This document shows, piece after piece, positions 16,756 to 24,569 of a stretch of 64,000 bases of DNA. The translations under genes were made by a program, and so were the position numbers. The stretch's first letter is position 1, and every line of letters begins with the position of its first letter. The notes beneath the pieces were generated by a model. It did not search any database and had not been told where the DNA came from. It was given only the letters and a program-made list of their open reading frames with translations. The DNA is from Pedobacter lusitanus. Its GTDB lineage: Bacteria; Bacteroidota; Bacteroidia; Sphingobacteriales; Sphingobacteriaceae. The stretch is from NCBI RefSeq assembly GCF_040026395.1, contig NZ_CP157278.1, forward strand, positions 5,146,001 to 5,210,000. The letters run 5' to 3'.

Positions 16756-17089
16756 GATTTTTTTGTGGAGCGTTCAAAAATAATGAATTCAATTTAGAAA
16801 TAACAGGGTTGAAGCCGGAGATTTAAGATTTTTAGCGCATGGGAGGGAATTAGAGAAATGTGATATTATATGTAAATATGGTGTTTTTTTGTGTTTTATG
16901 TGCGTTTTTTTATTTTAATGGATTATTTATCGGTATTTTGTGTGTTTTTGTTTTGTTCTATCCTTATTTTAATTTATTTACTTGTTTTTGTATTGTTTAT
17001 ATGTTGTTATTTTGTTGTTTATTTTATATTTGTGTTATTATTATGCTTATTATTGTTTTTTTTTAATGTATTTATTGTTGTTTAATTGT

Positions 17090-17115
17090 TTTTATTTGAA
17101 ATATTTCAAATAAAA
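17090..17115. repeat. 26-bp perfect palindrome in the asnS-sucC gap
   Basis: TTTTATTTGAAATATTTCAAATAAAA is identical to its own reverse complement. AT-rich composition raises the chance rate, but exact symmetry over 26 bp in a promoter-distal gap suggests a dimeric-protein site or cruciform. Confidence 0.75.
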
Positions 17116-17187
17116 TATATGATAAATGATTTTTAATCAAAAAATATACTATATTTGTATTGCTCGTTTAAATTATATTTGGTTAAA

Positions 17188-17220
17188 AACCTTTGGCTTA
17201 ATTGCCGGAGGTTTTTTTTT
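17188..17220 (+). terminator. Orphan intrinsic terminator
   Basis: Arms 17188-17197 and 17204-17213 pair over 10 bp with two G-U pairs and a 6-nt loop, followed by a long T-run. No gene ends upstream on this strand; a TATATTTG box lies at 17150-17157, so it may end a short RNA. Confidence 0.6.
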
Positions 17221-17325
17221 GACCAATGTAAAGCTGATAAGGATGTTGTTCTTATAGGTCCGCTCAAAGTCTTCTTAAAATGCTGTTTATATAATTTTAT
17301 CCTTATTTCTTCAAACCTGAAGGAC

Positions 17326-17362
17326 AAAAAAAGCCGGTTGTTTTTACACAACCGGCTTTTTT
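17326..17362. terminator. Terminator downstream of sucC
   Basis: GCCGGTTGT (17333-17341) and ACAACCGGC (17348-17356) are perfect complements, flanked by A7 and T6. It lies 76 bp beyond the sucC stop on the minus strand. Confidence 0.88.
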
Positions 17363-17437
17363 ATATATAATTATTGTCTTTTTTTATTTAGCTTGTAAAA
17401 CTAAGAAGACGTTAAGAATCTCTTTTTTCTGTAAAGA

Positions 17438-18628
17438 TTAAGCTAAAACTTTAGTAACTAAAGCAGCAGCATCTTTTAAAGCAATTGCTGAGAATACTTT
17501 CAGGCCAGACTCATCAATTAGTTTTTTTGCTTCAACGGCGTTTGTACCTTGTAAACGACAGATAATTGGAACAGGAATATCTCCGATTTCTTTATAAGCG
17601 TCAATAACACCCTGGGCAACACGGTCACAACGAACAATACCACCAAAGATGTTAATTAAGATAGCTTTAACATTTGGATCTTTCAAGATGATGTTAAAAC
17701 CAGCTTTTACAGTTTGTGCATTAGCTGTTCCACCTACATCAAGGAAGTTAGCCGGCTCACCACCTGCAATTTTGATAATATCCATAGTTGCCATTGCTAA
17801 ACCAGCACCGTTAACCATACAACCAACGTTTCCGTCTAATTTTACATAGTTTAAGTTTGATTCGCTTGCTTCAACGTCAGTAGGATCTTCTTCCAGTTTA
17901 TCACGCATTGCTGCATAATCAGGATGACGGAATAAAGCATTCTCGTCTAAATCTACCTTCGCATCAACAGCAATAATTTTATCGTCTGATGTTTTTAAAA
18001 CCGGGTTGATTTCAAACATTGAAGAATCAGTGTTGTCATAAGCTTTGTAAAGCGCAGTAACAAATTTTACCATTTCTTTAAAAGCGGCACCGCTTAATCC
18101 AAGGTTGAAAGCAATTTTACGTGCCTGAAATCCCTGAAGACCAACTTTAGGATCGATCTCTTCTTTGAAAATTAAGTGAGGAGTGTGTTCTGCAACTTCT
18201 TCGATATCCATACCACCTTCGGTAGAATACATGATGATGTTTCTTCCATTAGCACGGTTTAATAAAACACTCACATAGAATTCTTTTGTTTCAGAAGCTC
18301 CAGGATAGTAAACGTCCTGAGCAACAAGAATTTTGTGTACTGTCTTACCTTCTGCACTAGTTTGAGGTGTGATCAATTGCATACCTAAAATATCGGTAGC
18401 TCTTTGTTTAACCTCGTCAAGGTTTTTAGCCAACTTAACACCACCACCTTTACCTCTTCCACCAGCATGTACTTGTGCTTTAATTACTACCCAGTCAGAG
18501 TTGTAGTCTGCTTTCATTTTTTTAGCAGCTTCTACAGCCTGCTCAACAGTTTCGGCAACTATGCCTTCTTGTACGGCAACACCAAAACTTTTAAGTATTT
18601 CTTTACCTTGATATTCGTGTATATTCAT
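17438..18628 (-). CDS. sucC: Succinate--CoA ligase (ADP-forming) subunit beta
   Basis: The 396-residue protein begins MNIHEYQGKEILKSFGV, the standard SucC start, and contains the ATP-grasp lysine stretch VIKAQVHAGGRGKGGGVKLA, ADAKVDLDENALFRHPD and the C-terminal CoA-ligase segment NIFGGIVRCDRVAQG. It forms succinate, CoA and ATP (or the reverse) in the TCA cycle together with SucD, which is not in this window, so the two subunits are unlinked here. Confidence 0.97.
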   Translation of the reverse strand: MNIHEYQGKEILKSFGVAVQEGIVAETVEQAVEAAKKMKADYNSDWVVIKAQVHAGGRGKGGGVKLAKNLDEVKQRATDILGMQLITPQTSAEGKTVHKILVAQDVYYPGASETKEFYVSVLLNRANGRNIIMYSTEGGMDIEEVAEHTPHLIFKEEIDPKVGLQGFQARKIAFNLGLSGAAFKEMVKFVTALYKAYDNTDSSMFEINPVLKTSDDKIIAVDAKVDLDENALFRHPDYAAMRDKLEEDPTDVEASESNLNYVKLDGNVGCMVNGAGLAMATMDIIKIAGGEPANFLDVGGTANAQTVKAGFNIILKDPNVKAILINIFGGIVRCDRVAQGVIDAYKEIGDIPVPIICRLQGTNAVEAKKLIDESGLKVFSAIALKDAAALVTKVLA

Positions 18629-18647
18629 TTGCTGAAAAAATTTGATC

Positions 18648-18655
18648 CAAATCTA
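18648..18655 (-). promoter_or_regulatory. -7 box for sucC
   Basis: On the minus strand TAGATTTG fits TAnnTTTG, 19 nt before the sucC ATG. No convincing -33 element seen. Confidence 0.4.
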
Positions 18656-18845
18656 CAATTTCATATTGGTTTTAAAAACTTAGAGTCAGTTTAAATTTAT
18701 AAATTAACCTTGTTTATAGCTTATTTTTGAGTGAAACAGGACAAATATTGCCAACATCATATTTTCTGCAGGACGGAACACCTGGTTTTTCGTCAATATG
18801 AAAACCCGCTGCTTACACGTTAACAGAAATTAATCTCAAATTTTG

Positions 18846-18853
18846 TAAGTTTG
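18846..18853 (+). promoter_or_regulatory. -7 box for the ABC ATPase operon
   Basis: TAAGTTTG fits TAnnTTTG and ends 4 nt before the ATG at 18858, implying a nearly leaderless transcript. Confidence 0.45.
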
Positions 18854-18857
18854 TCGC

Positions 18858-19508
18858 ATGCTAAAAGCCACAGGTATAAGAAAAGCTTATGGAAGTCTGC
18901 CGATTCTGAAAGGAGTAGATTTTGAGGTTGCCAAAGGAGAAATTGTCAGTATCATCGGGGCTTCGGGTGCAGGTAAGAGTACACTGTTGCATATTTTAGG
19001 CACACTTGATAAACCGGATGAGGGTATTGTTGAACTGAATGGTACTCAATTGGCTCAGCTTTCGGGTGAGCCGCTTAGTGTTTTCAGAAATCAAAATATT
19101 GGTTTTATTTTTCAGTTCCATCATTTGCTGCCAGAATTCACTGCACTGGAAAATATCTGTATTCCTGCTTTTATTGCTAAAAAAAGCAAGAAGGAAGCTG
19201 AAAGCCGTGCTATAGAGCTCCTAGAGTTACTTGGGCTGAAAGATCGTGCTTCACATAAACCAACAGAATTATCGGGAGGAGAGCAGCAGCGGATTGCTGT
19301 TGCAAGGGCATTAATTAATAATCCTGCTATTATCCTGGCTGATGAACCTTCCGGAAATCTGGATTCAGCAAATGCGGAGTCGTTGCACCGGTTTTTTATT
19401 ACACTGCGTGATAACTTTAAGCAGACATTTGTAATTGTAACGCATAATAAAGACCTGGCCGAAATCAGCGACCGGGTAGTCACCATGAAAGATGGTTTAA
19501 TTGTATAA
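18858..19508 (+). CDS. ABC transporter ATP-binding protein, LolD/MacB type
   Basis: The 216-residue ATPase has Walker [10 protein letters not shown] at 34-42, the signature LSGGEQQR, Walker B IILADEP and the H-loop VTHN. Its length and the [16 protein letters not shown]-loop region are typical of LolD, which powers lipoprotein release, or of MacB-like systems. No permease lies beside it; in Bacteroidota the LolCE permease is often elsewhere. Two unusual genes follow at 3-bp spacing and with overlap, so it heads a three-gene operon. Confidence 0.88.
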   Translation: MLKATGIRKAYGSLPILKGVDFEVAKGEIVSIIGASGAGKSTLLHILGTLDKPDEGIVELNGTQLAQLSGEPLSVFRNQNIGFIFQFHHLLPEFTALENICIPAFIAKKSKKEAESRAIELLELLGLKDRASHKPTELSGGEQQRIAVARALINNPAIILADEPSGNLDSANAESLHRFFITLRDNFKQTFVIVTHNKDLAEISDRVVTMKDGLIV

Positions 19509-19511
19509 AAT

Positions 19512-20009
19512 TTGAAAACACTCATTACCGGAGGCAAATCTGCCCAGGCATTAAAAATATTAAAAGCGTTTACCACAGACCAGGTGCTATTGGGAGATTA
19601 TGGTGAAATACCTTCTTTTGCATCAGATCAGTATCAGTTTGTAAGTCTTGGTGAAAGAAATGATGACACTATTGCCCATAATCTGCTTAACACTTGTCTG
19701 GACCTCGAAGTTGATCGTCTGTTACCACTATACCAGTTCGAACTGGAGGCTGTAATGAGATCATCCATATTATTCCAGGAATTTAATATTCATGTTTTAT
19801 TGCCTGATTTACATCATTTCCCGCTTTATGCTCCTGAAGAGGTCGTAGATAAGCAAAACTGGGCTGTATTTGATAGAGGTGAGTTGCTTTACGCAGCTAT
19901 ACCAGCCGATAATCTCTCTGTTCTGGGTAAAGAAAAAGCGCTGAATGGTGTCTTTTATATGTATGAAACTGTAAACAAACAAAAGCAATCCTTATTTACT
20001 ATTGCCTGA
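19512..20009 (+). CDS. Hypothetical protein resembling an isolated pre-ATP-grasp domain
   Basis: The 165-residue product starts at a TTG three bases after the ABC gene stop and reads KTLITGGKSAQALKILKAF, the glycine-rich beta-alpha start of the Rossmann-like pre-ATP-grasp domain of carbamoyl-phosphate-synthase-type enzymes. The ATP-grasp domain that should follow is absent; the protein ends with a short strand-rich tail. It overlaps the next gene by one base. It could be a remnant or a small protein-interaction module. Function unknown; the domain relation is my reading of the pattern. Confidence 0.6.
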   Translation: MKTLITGGKSAQALKILKAFTTDQVLLGDYGEIPSFASDQYQFVSLGERNDDTIAHNLLNTCLDLEVDRLLPLYQFELEAVMRSSILFQEFNIHVLLPDLHHFPLYAPEEVVDKQNWAVFDRGELLYAAIPADNLSVLGKEKALNGVFYMYETVNKQKQSLFTIA

Positions 20010-20596
20010 TGAAATACCAAGACCATATTAATACTAAACAGGCTTTTGTTTTTGGCCTGGATGATGTTTTATATCCTGTAAAAGATTATCAGTTGCAGGT
20101 GTATTATCTCTTTGCCCAATTTATTGAGTATGGTGAACAGCTGGATGCCGGGGAGATCATTCTTTTTATGAATGAGACTTATCTGAAAGACGGTGCTGAA
20201 GATATTTTTGCTAAAACAGCTGCGAAATTTGAGTTACCCCAGAAATATATAATCAATTTTGATTTGTTACAGCAAAATGCAAAATTACCCTTGAAATTAT
20301 TGCTTTTTGCTCCAGTACTGGATTTTCTTAAAGAGATCCGTGCCGCAGGGAAGCCTATCTTTTTATTGGTAGACGGAGATCCTGTTCAACAGTTAAACAA
20401 GATAAGACAAATGGAATGGAATGGGCTGGAACAATTTCTTACGGTCTATTTTAGTGCCGAAACCGGAACCTTTGAACAGACACTGGATATGCTTGTTATG
20501 AAACATGATCTAAAAAAGAAAGAAGTTTTAGTCATAGGTAAAAGTCTGTATGACAACGTAGATAAAATTGAATTTTTATCTGTGGACCAACTTTGA
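20009..20596 (+). CDS. HAD-like protein with degenerate catalytic motifs (probable pseudoenzyme)
   Basis: The 195-residue protein has the HAD layout, but motif I reads FGLDDVLYP instead of FDLDDTLYP, so the nucleophilic Asp is Gly. Motif II reads FLLVDGD without the usual Thr/Ser context, the motif III Lys is not evident, and motif IV reads VLVIGKSLYDN in place of GDS. Phosphatase activity by the HAD mechanism is therefore unlikely. It overlaps the preceding truncated pre-ATP-grasp gene, suggesting the two products work together. A regulatory or binding role is inferred. Confidence 0.65.
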   Translation: MKYQDHINTKQAFVFGLDDVLYPVKDYQLQVYYLFAQFIEYGEQLDAGEIILFMNETYLKDGAEDIFAKTAAKFELPQKYIINFDLLQQNAKLPLKLLLFAPVLDFLKEIRAAGKPIFLLVDGDPVQQLNKIRQMEWNGLEQFLTVYFSAETGTFEQTLDMLVMKHDLKKKEVLVIGKSLYDNVDKIEFLSVDQL

Positions 20597-20643
20597 TTCA
20601 CATTCTTTCTCTACCTTAACTGCATAATTTATATTACCTATTT

Positions 20644-22275
20644 ATGAGGACTAATTTACTAAACAATCGTTTGACGGTGTGTGCGTTGTTTCTTTTTGTC
20701 GTGATTTCCAGTTCATGTAAGAAAAGCCCTAAGCCGGAAGTGACAAATAATACAAATGGCAGAAGTGGAGATACCCCAGCCGGCACAAGGACACAACTAA
20801 CACTGGATTCACTCTATTTATACGCACAGCAGATTTATTACTGGAATGATGCACTTCCTGATTATAGTGCTTTCAATCCGAGACAGTTTTCTGGTAAATC
20901 ACAGCCAATAGACAATTATGATGATGAGCTGTTTGCGATCAGTCAGCTGAAGATAAATCCGGCGACAGGCAAATCCTACGAGTACAATGGATTTGGATAT
21001 CCTAAATATTCAAGGATAGATGATCTTACTCAGGCCAATCCAAGTACTACAGCTTCAATAAAGTCTGCAGATGTAGACGTAGATAATAATGGTTATGATG
21101 TAGGTATCAGACCTGTTTTTTATACTTTCAGTAATTCTGATAAGTATGAACTATTTGTTACTGCAGTTTATCCGGGTTCGCCGGCTGCTGCTGCTGGTGT
21201 TAAACGTGGCTGGTTAATCACGAAGGTTAATGGGAGTGCTGTGGGTGCCAGCTATACCAAGGAATCGAAGTCAGTATTTAATTCATTTTCTGCATCGTCT
21301 GTGACAATAGAAGGTTTTAATGCTATTGACAGGGTTCCATTCAGTATGACACTAAACCGTGCTTCTTATAAGAGCAGTCCTGTTTATGCAGCAAAAGTTA
21401 TCGCCAGAGGAGGAAAGAAAATAGGATATCTGGCTTTTGCAAGATTTTCTTCTTTATCCAGTAAGGATGGATCGAATGATATGTATCTGGATCCGGTTTT
21501 TGCGGATTTTAGCAGTCAGGGAGTGACTGATTTGATTATCGATTTAAGATATAATGGTGGGGGATATGTCAATACTGCAGCCTATCTGACTAACCTGATT
21601 GCTCCATCTGGTACTAACGGACAGGTTATGTTTACTGAAATTTATAATGCAACAATGCAGGCGGGTAAAGCATCTATTCTTTCCAATCAGCCTTTGATAG
21701 GTATTGACGGGAAAATATTATATCAGAATGGAAGAATGCTGACTGCTGCTGATGATAATTATACGCCGGCCGCCAATACAACTAAGTTCAGTAAAAAAGG
21801 AAGTCTGGGCGGAGTAAACAATGTAGTCTTTATTGTATCCAGAAATACAGCATCAGCAAGCGAGATTGTAATTAACTGTCTTAAACCTTATATGAATGTG
21901 AAATTGGTAGGAGATACTACTTATGGGAAACCTGTAGGGTTTTTCCCGGTTACACTGGAAAACAGGTATCAGGTATTTATGCCAAACTTTGAGACTAAAA
22001 ATGCAAGAAATGAAGGTGGATACTATACCGGGATCAAGCCTGATGTATTGGATGAATATGATGATCCTGAATATGTTTTTGGAGATGAACGGGAAAACTA
22101 TATGTCTAAGGCGTTGAATGTACTTGCGCCTTCGGGTACTACTACACAGGGTGTAGCCAGTACGGGCAGTAGAAGAGCTAATACAGAAAGTTTCAGAAGT
22201 CAGCAGATTAAACCAGTTAATCCTAACAGTGAATTTGTAGGAATGATTGAAAGAAGGCATTTGCCGAAGAAATAA
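20644..22275 (+). CDS. S41 family peptidase, lipoprotein with PDZ domain
   Basis: The 543-residue precursor has a lipoprotein signal ending VVISSSC (Cys25). An N-terminal helical region is followed by a PDZ-like segment (VTAVYPGSPAAAAGVKRGW) and the tail-specific-protease domain with DLRYNGGGYVN and the catalytic region SRNTASASEIVIN. S41/CtpA enzymes degrade or process envelope proteins. The long C-terminus with YYTGIKPDV is typical of Bacteroidota lipoprotein S41 peptidases. It is 47 bp after the HAD-like gene, possibly in the same unit, and ends at a strong terminator. Confidence 0.92.
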   Translation: MRTNLLNNRLTVCALFLFVVISSSCKKSPKPEVTNNTNGRSGDTPAGTRTQLTLDSLYLYAQQIYYWNDALPDYSAFNPRQFSGKSQPIDNYDDELFAISQLKINPATGKSYEYNGFGYPKYSRIDDLTQANPSTTASIKSADVDVDNNGYDVGIRPVFYTFSNSDKYELFVTAVYPGSPAAAAGVKRGWLITKVNGSAVGASYTKESKSVFNSFSASSVTIEGFNAIDRVPFSMTLNRASYKSSPVYAAKVIARGGKKIGYLAFARFSSLSSKDGSNDMYLDPVFADFSSQGVTDLIIDLRYNGGGYVNTAAYLTNLIAPSGTNGQVMFTEIYNATMQAGKASILSNQPLIGIDGKILYQNGRMLTAADDNYTPAANTTKFSKKGSLGGVNNVVFIVSRNTASASEIVINCLKPYMNVKLVGDTTYGKPVGFFPVTLENRYQVFMPNFETKNARNEGGYYTGIKPDVLDEYDDPEYVFGDERENYMSKALNVLAPSGTTTQGVASTGSRRANTESFRSQQIKPVNPNSEFVGMIERRHLPKK

Positions 22276-22280
22276 GTTAA

Positions 22281-22329
22281 GATAAAACAAAAAAAAACAC
22301 GCTGCAAAGCGTGTTTTTTTGTTTTATCT
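22281..22329. terminator. Bidirectional terminator between convergent S41 and M28 peptidase genes
   Basis: CACGCT/AGCGTG core with a GCAA loop inside long A and T runs; the pairing extends through GATAAAAC and GTTTTATC, making a stem of about 20 bp that overlaps the end of the M28 gene. Confidence 0.92.
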
Positions 22330-23265
22330 TCTTTTAGACTGGAGCCTGTCTCTTAATATTTTCTCTACAGTACGTTCTTTATCGAAATTATCTGTGATTT
22401 CCAGAATGCCATTGGCAGCATTGATGAAAAATGTCTGGTTAAGGTTCTCAAATTTGTCTGAGGCTTTGTGATAATCTTTATGATCTTCTACTCCAAAATA
22501 GATAAATGGGATGTTTTTTGCATTAAATGCTGCCTGATCACTTTGCTCTGTCCAGTCATCTGCTGCCAGTTTTGAGTTATCATGTCCAAAAAGAATCTTT
22601 AAATCGGGATTAGTTGTAGCAATGTAATTCTTAAGCTGGGGGTATTTATAGGTTCCTGCAGCATATAATTCTCCTTTATCGTTATGACTGATCATATCAA
22701 GGTTTAAATTGAGCTTGATCTTTTTAAGATCTACCGGTGGATGGTTTACAAAATACTCAGAACCCTTTCTGCCAAATTCCTCTGCATCAAAGGCTGCAAA
22801 GATCAGCGTGTACATAGGTTTGTTTCTTGCATAGTGTGTAGCTATTTTTAAGAGTCCTGCAACGCCAGAAGCATTGTCATCGGCACCATTATAAATCTTT
22901 CCGTTAATCACACCTAAGTGATCATAATGCGCAGAAATTACGATAACCTTACTGGTTGTACCTTTGATATAACCAATCATGTTCTTTCCAGTGATTTTTG
23001 GATCATCTATACCTGAAAAATTGAATGATTGCTGATAACCATTAAAGCATGAATAAGATCTGAGGCCAATTTCCTTGAATCGCTTAGCTATATATGTTCT
23101 TGCTAATTCGGCACCTTTTGTTCCGGTTTTCCTGCCTTCGTAAGCATCTGAAGAAAGAATCTTTACATCATTAATTAATTGGTCAGCGTGAGAGGGTTGA
23201 TTGGATGTTTTTACTGCATTGCAACCCAGAGTAAATGCCAGGGGTAATAGCAAATATAATTTCAT
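22324..23265 (-). CDS. M28 family zinc aminopeptidase, lipoprotein
   Basis: The 313-residue precursor begins MKLYLLLPLAFTLGC, a lipoprotein signal. Co-catalytic zinc ligands are visible: His/Asp in VISAHYDHLG, the bridging Asp in YNGADDNASGVAGLL, Glu-Glu in FAAFDAEEFGRKGSEYF, Asp in LNLDMISHN and the C-terminal His in FGVEDHKDYH. It releases N-terminal residues from peptides outside the cytoplasm. The 221-bp upstream gap has no notable motif. Confidence 0.93.
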   Translation of the reverse strand: MKLYLLLPLAFTLGCNAVKTSNQPSHADQLINDVKILSSDAYEGRKTGTKGAELARTYIAKRFKEIGLRSYSCFNGYQQSFNFSGIDDPKITGKNMIGYIKGTTSKVIVISAHYDHLGVINGKIYNGADDNASGVAGLLKIATHYARNKPMYTLIFAAFDAEEFGRKGSEYFVNHPPVDLKKIKLNLNLDMISHNDKGELYAAGTYKYPQLKNYIATTNPDLKILFGHDNSKLAADDWTEQSDQAAFNAKNIPFIYFGVEDHKDYHKASDKFENLNQTFFINAANGILEITDNFDKERTVEKILRDRLQSKRR

Positions 23266-23486
23266 AGCGCCAGGTTTTTGTTAATAGGTCATTGTGTTGA
23301 ATATCCTAATATATTACAAAATAGTGACACATCAATGCGCTATCGGAAAAACTTATGGCAAGGGTAAAGTAGTTATTTAATACATTTAGCTTATTAATTA
23401 CAGAGATAATCTTGCTAGTAGGACGTAATGATTATAAGGTTGAAAGTATAAATTATAAAACAATTTAATATATAAAACTTAAACAA

Positions 23487-24470
23487 ATGGAATACAGACG
23501 ATTAGGAAAATCCGGGTTACAATTGAGTGCACTTTCTTTAGGTAGCTGGCTGACATTTGGTCAGCAGATCAGTGATAAAGTAGCTGATGAACTGATGGGA
23601 ATTGCTTATGATGCCGGTGTAAACTTTTTTGATAATGCCGAAGGTTATGCTGCAGGAAAATCAGAAGAAGTAATGGGAAAAATTATTAAGGCACATGGGT
23701 GGGAGCGTGAATCTTATGTGGTTTCCAGTAAAGTCTTTTTTGGCACGGAAAACAAAGGTCCTAACCGTATAGGATTATCGAGAAAACATGTTATTGAAGC
23801 CTGTCACGGAGCATTAAAGAGATTACAGGTTGATTACCTGGATTTATATTTTTGTCACCGTCCTGATAAACAAACTCCTATTGAGGAAACGGTGTGGGCA
23901 ATGAATACTTTATTGCAGCAAGGCAAGATTTTATACTGGGGAACTTCGGAATGGAGTGCATCAGAAATTATGGAGGCTATCCGGGTTGCCCGTCAGTATA
24001 ACCTGATAGGCCCGACAATGGAGCAGCCTCAGTATAATCTTATAGAGAGAAATAAACTTGAAAATGAATATTTGATGTTGTTCAAAGAGTACGGTATGGG
24101 TACTACCATCTGGTCGCCTTTGGCTTCGGGAATACTTTCGGGTAAATATACATCGGGTAAAGCTAAGGACACCCGTCTGGATATGAAAGGATTGGAGTGG
24201 TTAAAGGAATCTGCACTAACAGAAGTGAAGCTGGCTAAGGTGGAGAAATTACAATCTTATGCTGACGAGTTAGCTATTCCTATGGCCAAACTATCATTGG
24301 GCTGGTGTTTGAAAAATCCAAATGTAAGTTCAGTAATATTAGGTGCTTCAAAAACTGAACAGTTGAAAGAAAATCTGACTACTTTGGAGGTATTGCCTTT
24401 ACTGACGGATGAAGTAATGGCAAACATTGATAGAATTATGTGGACCAGACCTACATTACCTCATTTTTAA
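23487..24470 (+). CDS. Aldo/keto reductase (YghZ/Kv-beta-like)
   Basis: The 327-residue barrel has the catalytic tetrad Asp49, Tyr54 (DNAEGYAAGKSE), Lys82 (VVSSKVFFG) and His124 (YFCHRPD). EQPQYNLIERNKLE and TTIWSPLASGILSGKY are typical of the AKR6/AKR14 groups related to potassium-channel beta subunits and E. coli YghZ, which reduce methylglyoxal and other aldehydes with NADPH. Substrate is not determinable. It is transcribed alone and ends at a strong terminator. Confidence 0.93.
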   Translation: MEYRRLGKSGLQLSALSLGSWLTFGQQISDKVADELMGIAYDAGVNFFDNAEGYAAGKSEEVMGKIIKAHGWERESYVVSSKVFFGTENKGPNRIGLSRKHVIEACHGALKRLQVDYLDLYFCHRPDKQTPIEETVWAMNTLLQQGKILYWGTSEWSASEIMEAIRVARQYNLIGPTMEQPQYNLIERNKLENEYLMLFKEYGMGTTIWSPLASGILSGKYTSGKAKDTRLDMKGLEWLKESALTEVKLAKVEKLQSYADELAIPMAKLSLGWCLKNPNVSSVILGASKTEQLKENLTTLEVLPLLTDEVMANIDRIMWTRPTLPHF

Positions 24471-24486
24471 TGACAAGATTGCTTGA

Positions 24487-24523
24487 AATAAAAAAAGCGG
24501 GAAAATTTTCCCGCTTTTTTTAT
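24487..24523. terminator. Bidirectional terminator after aldo/keto reductase and GAPDH genes
   Basis: Perfect palindrome built on GCGGGAAAATTTTCCCGC (24497-24514) with A6 before and T7 after. Confidence 0.92.
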
Positions 24524-24569
24524 AGTTAAATTTATGTCAACCTGTTTTAGGATGCCTTAGGCACTAATC

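Larger units (their letters stand above)
16756..17437. other. 682-bp intergenic region, T-rich and C-poor on the plus strand
   Basis: It holds the asnS promoter candidate near 16775-16782, a strongly T-rich and C-depleted tract at about 16860-17130, a 26-bp perfect palindrome (17090-17115), a hairpin with a T-run (17188-17220) and the sucC terminator (17326-17362). Short frames in the tract encode only Phe/Leu/Val/Cys-rich strings that mirror base composition and are not called as genes. Confidence 0.7.

Noticed and set aside
16860..17085. Phe/Leu/Val/Cys-rich short reading frames in two frames of the T-rich tract
   Set aside because: They overlap in different frames, mirror the T-rich base composition, and lack any family pattern or plausible context.
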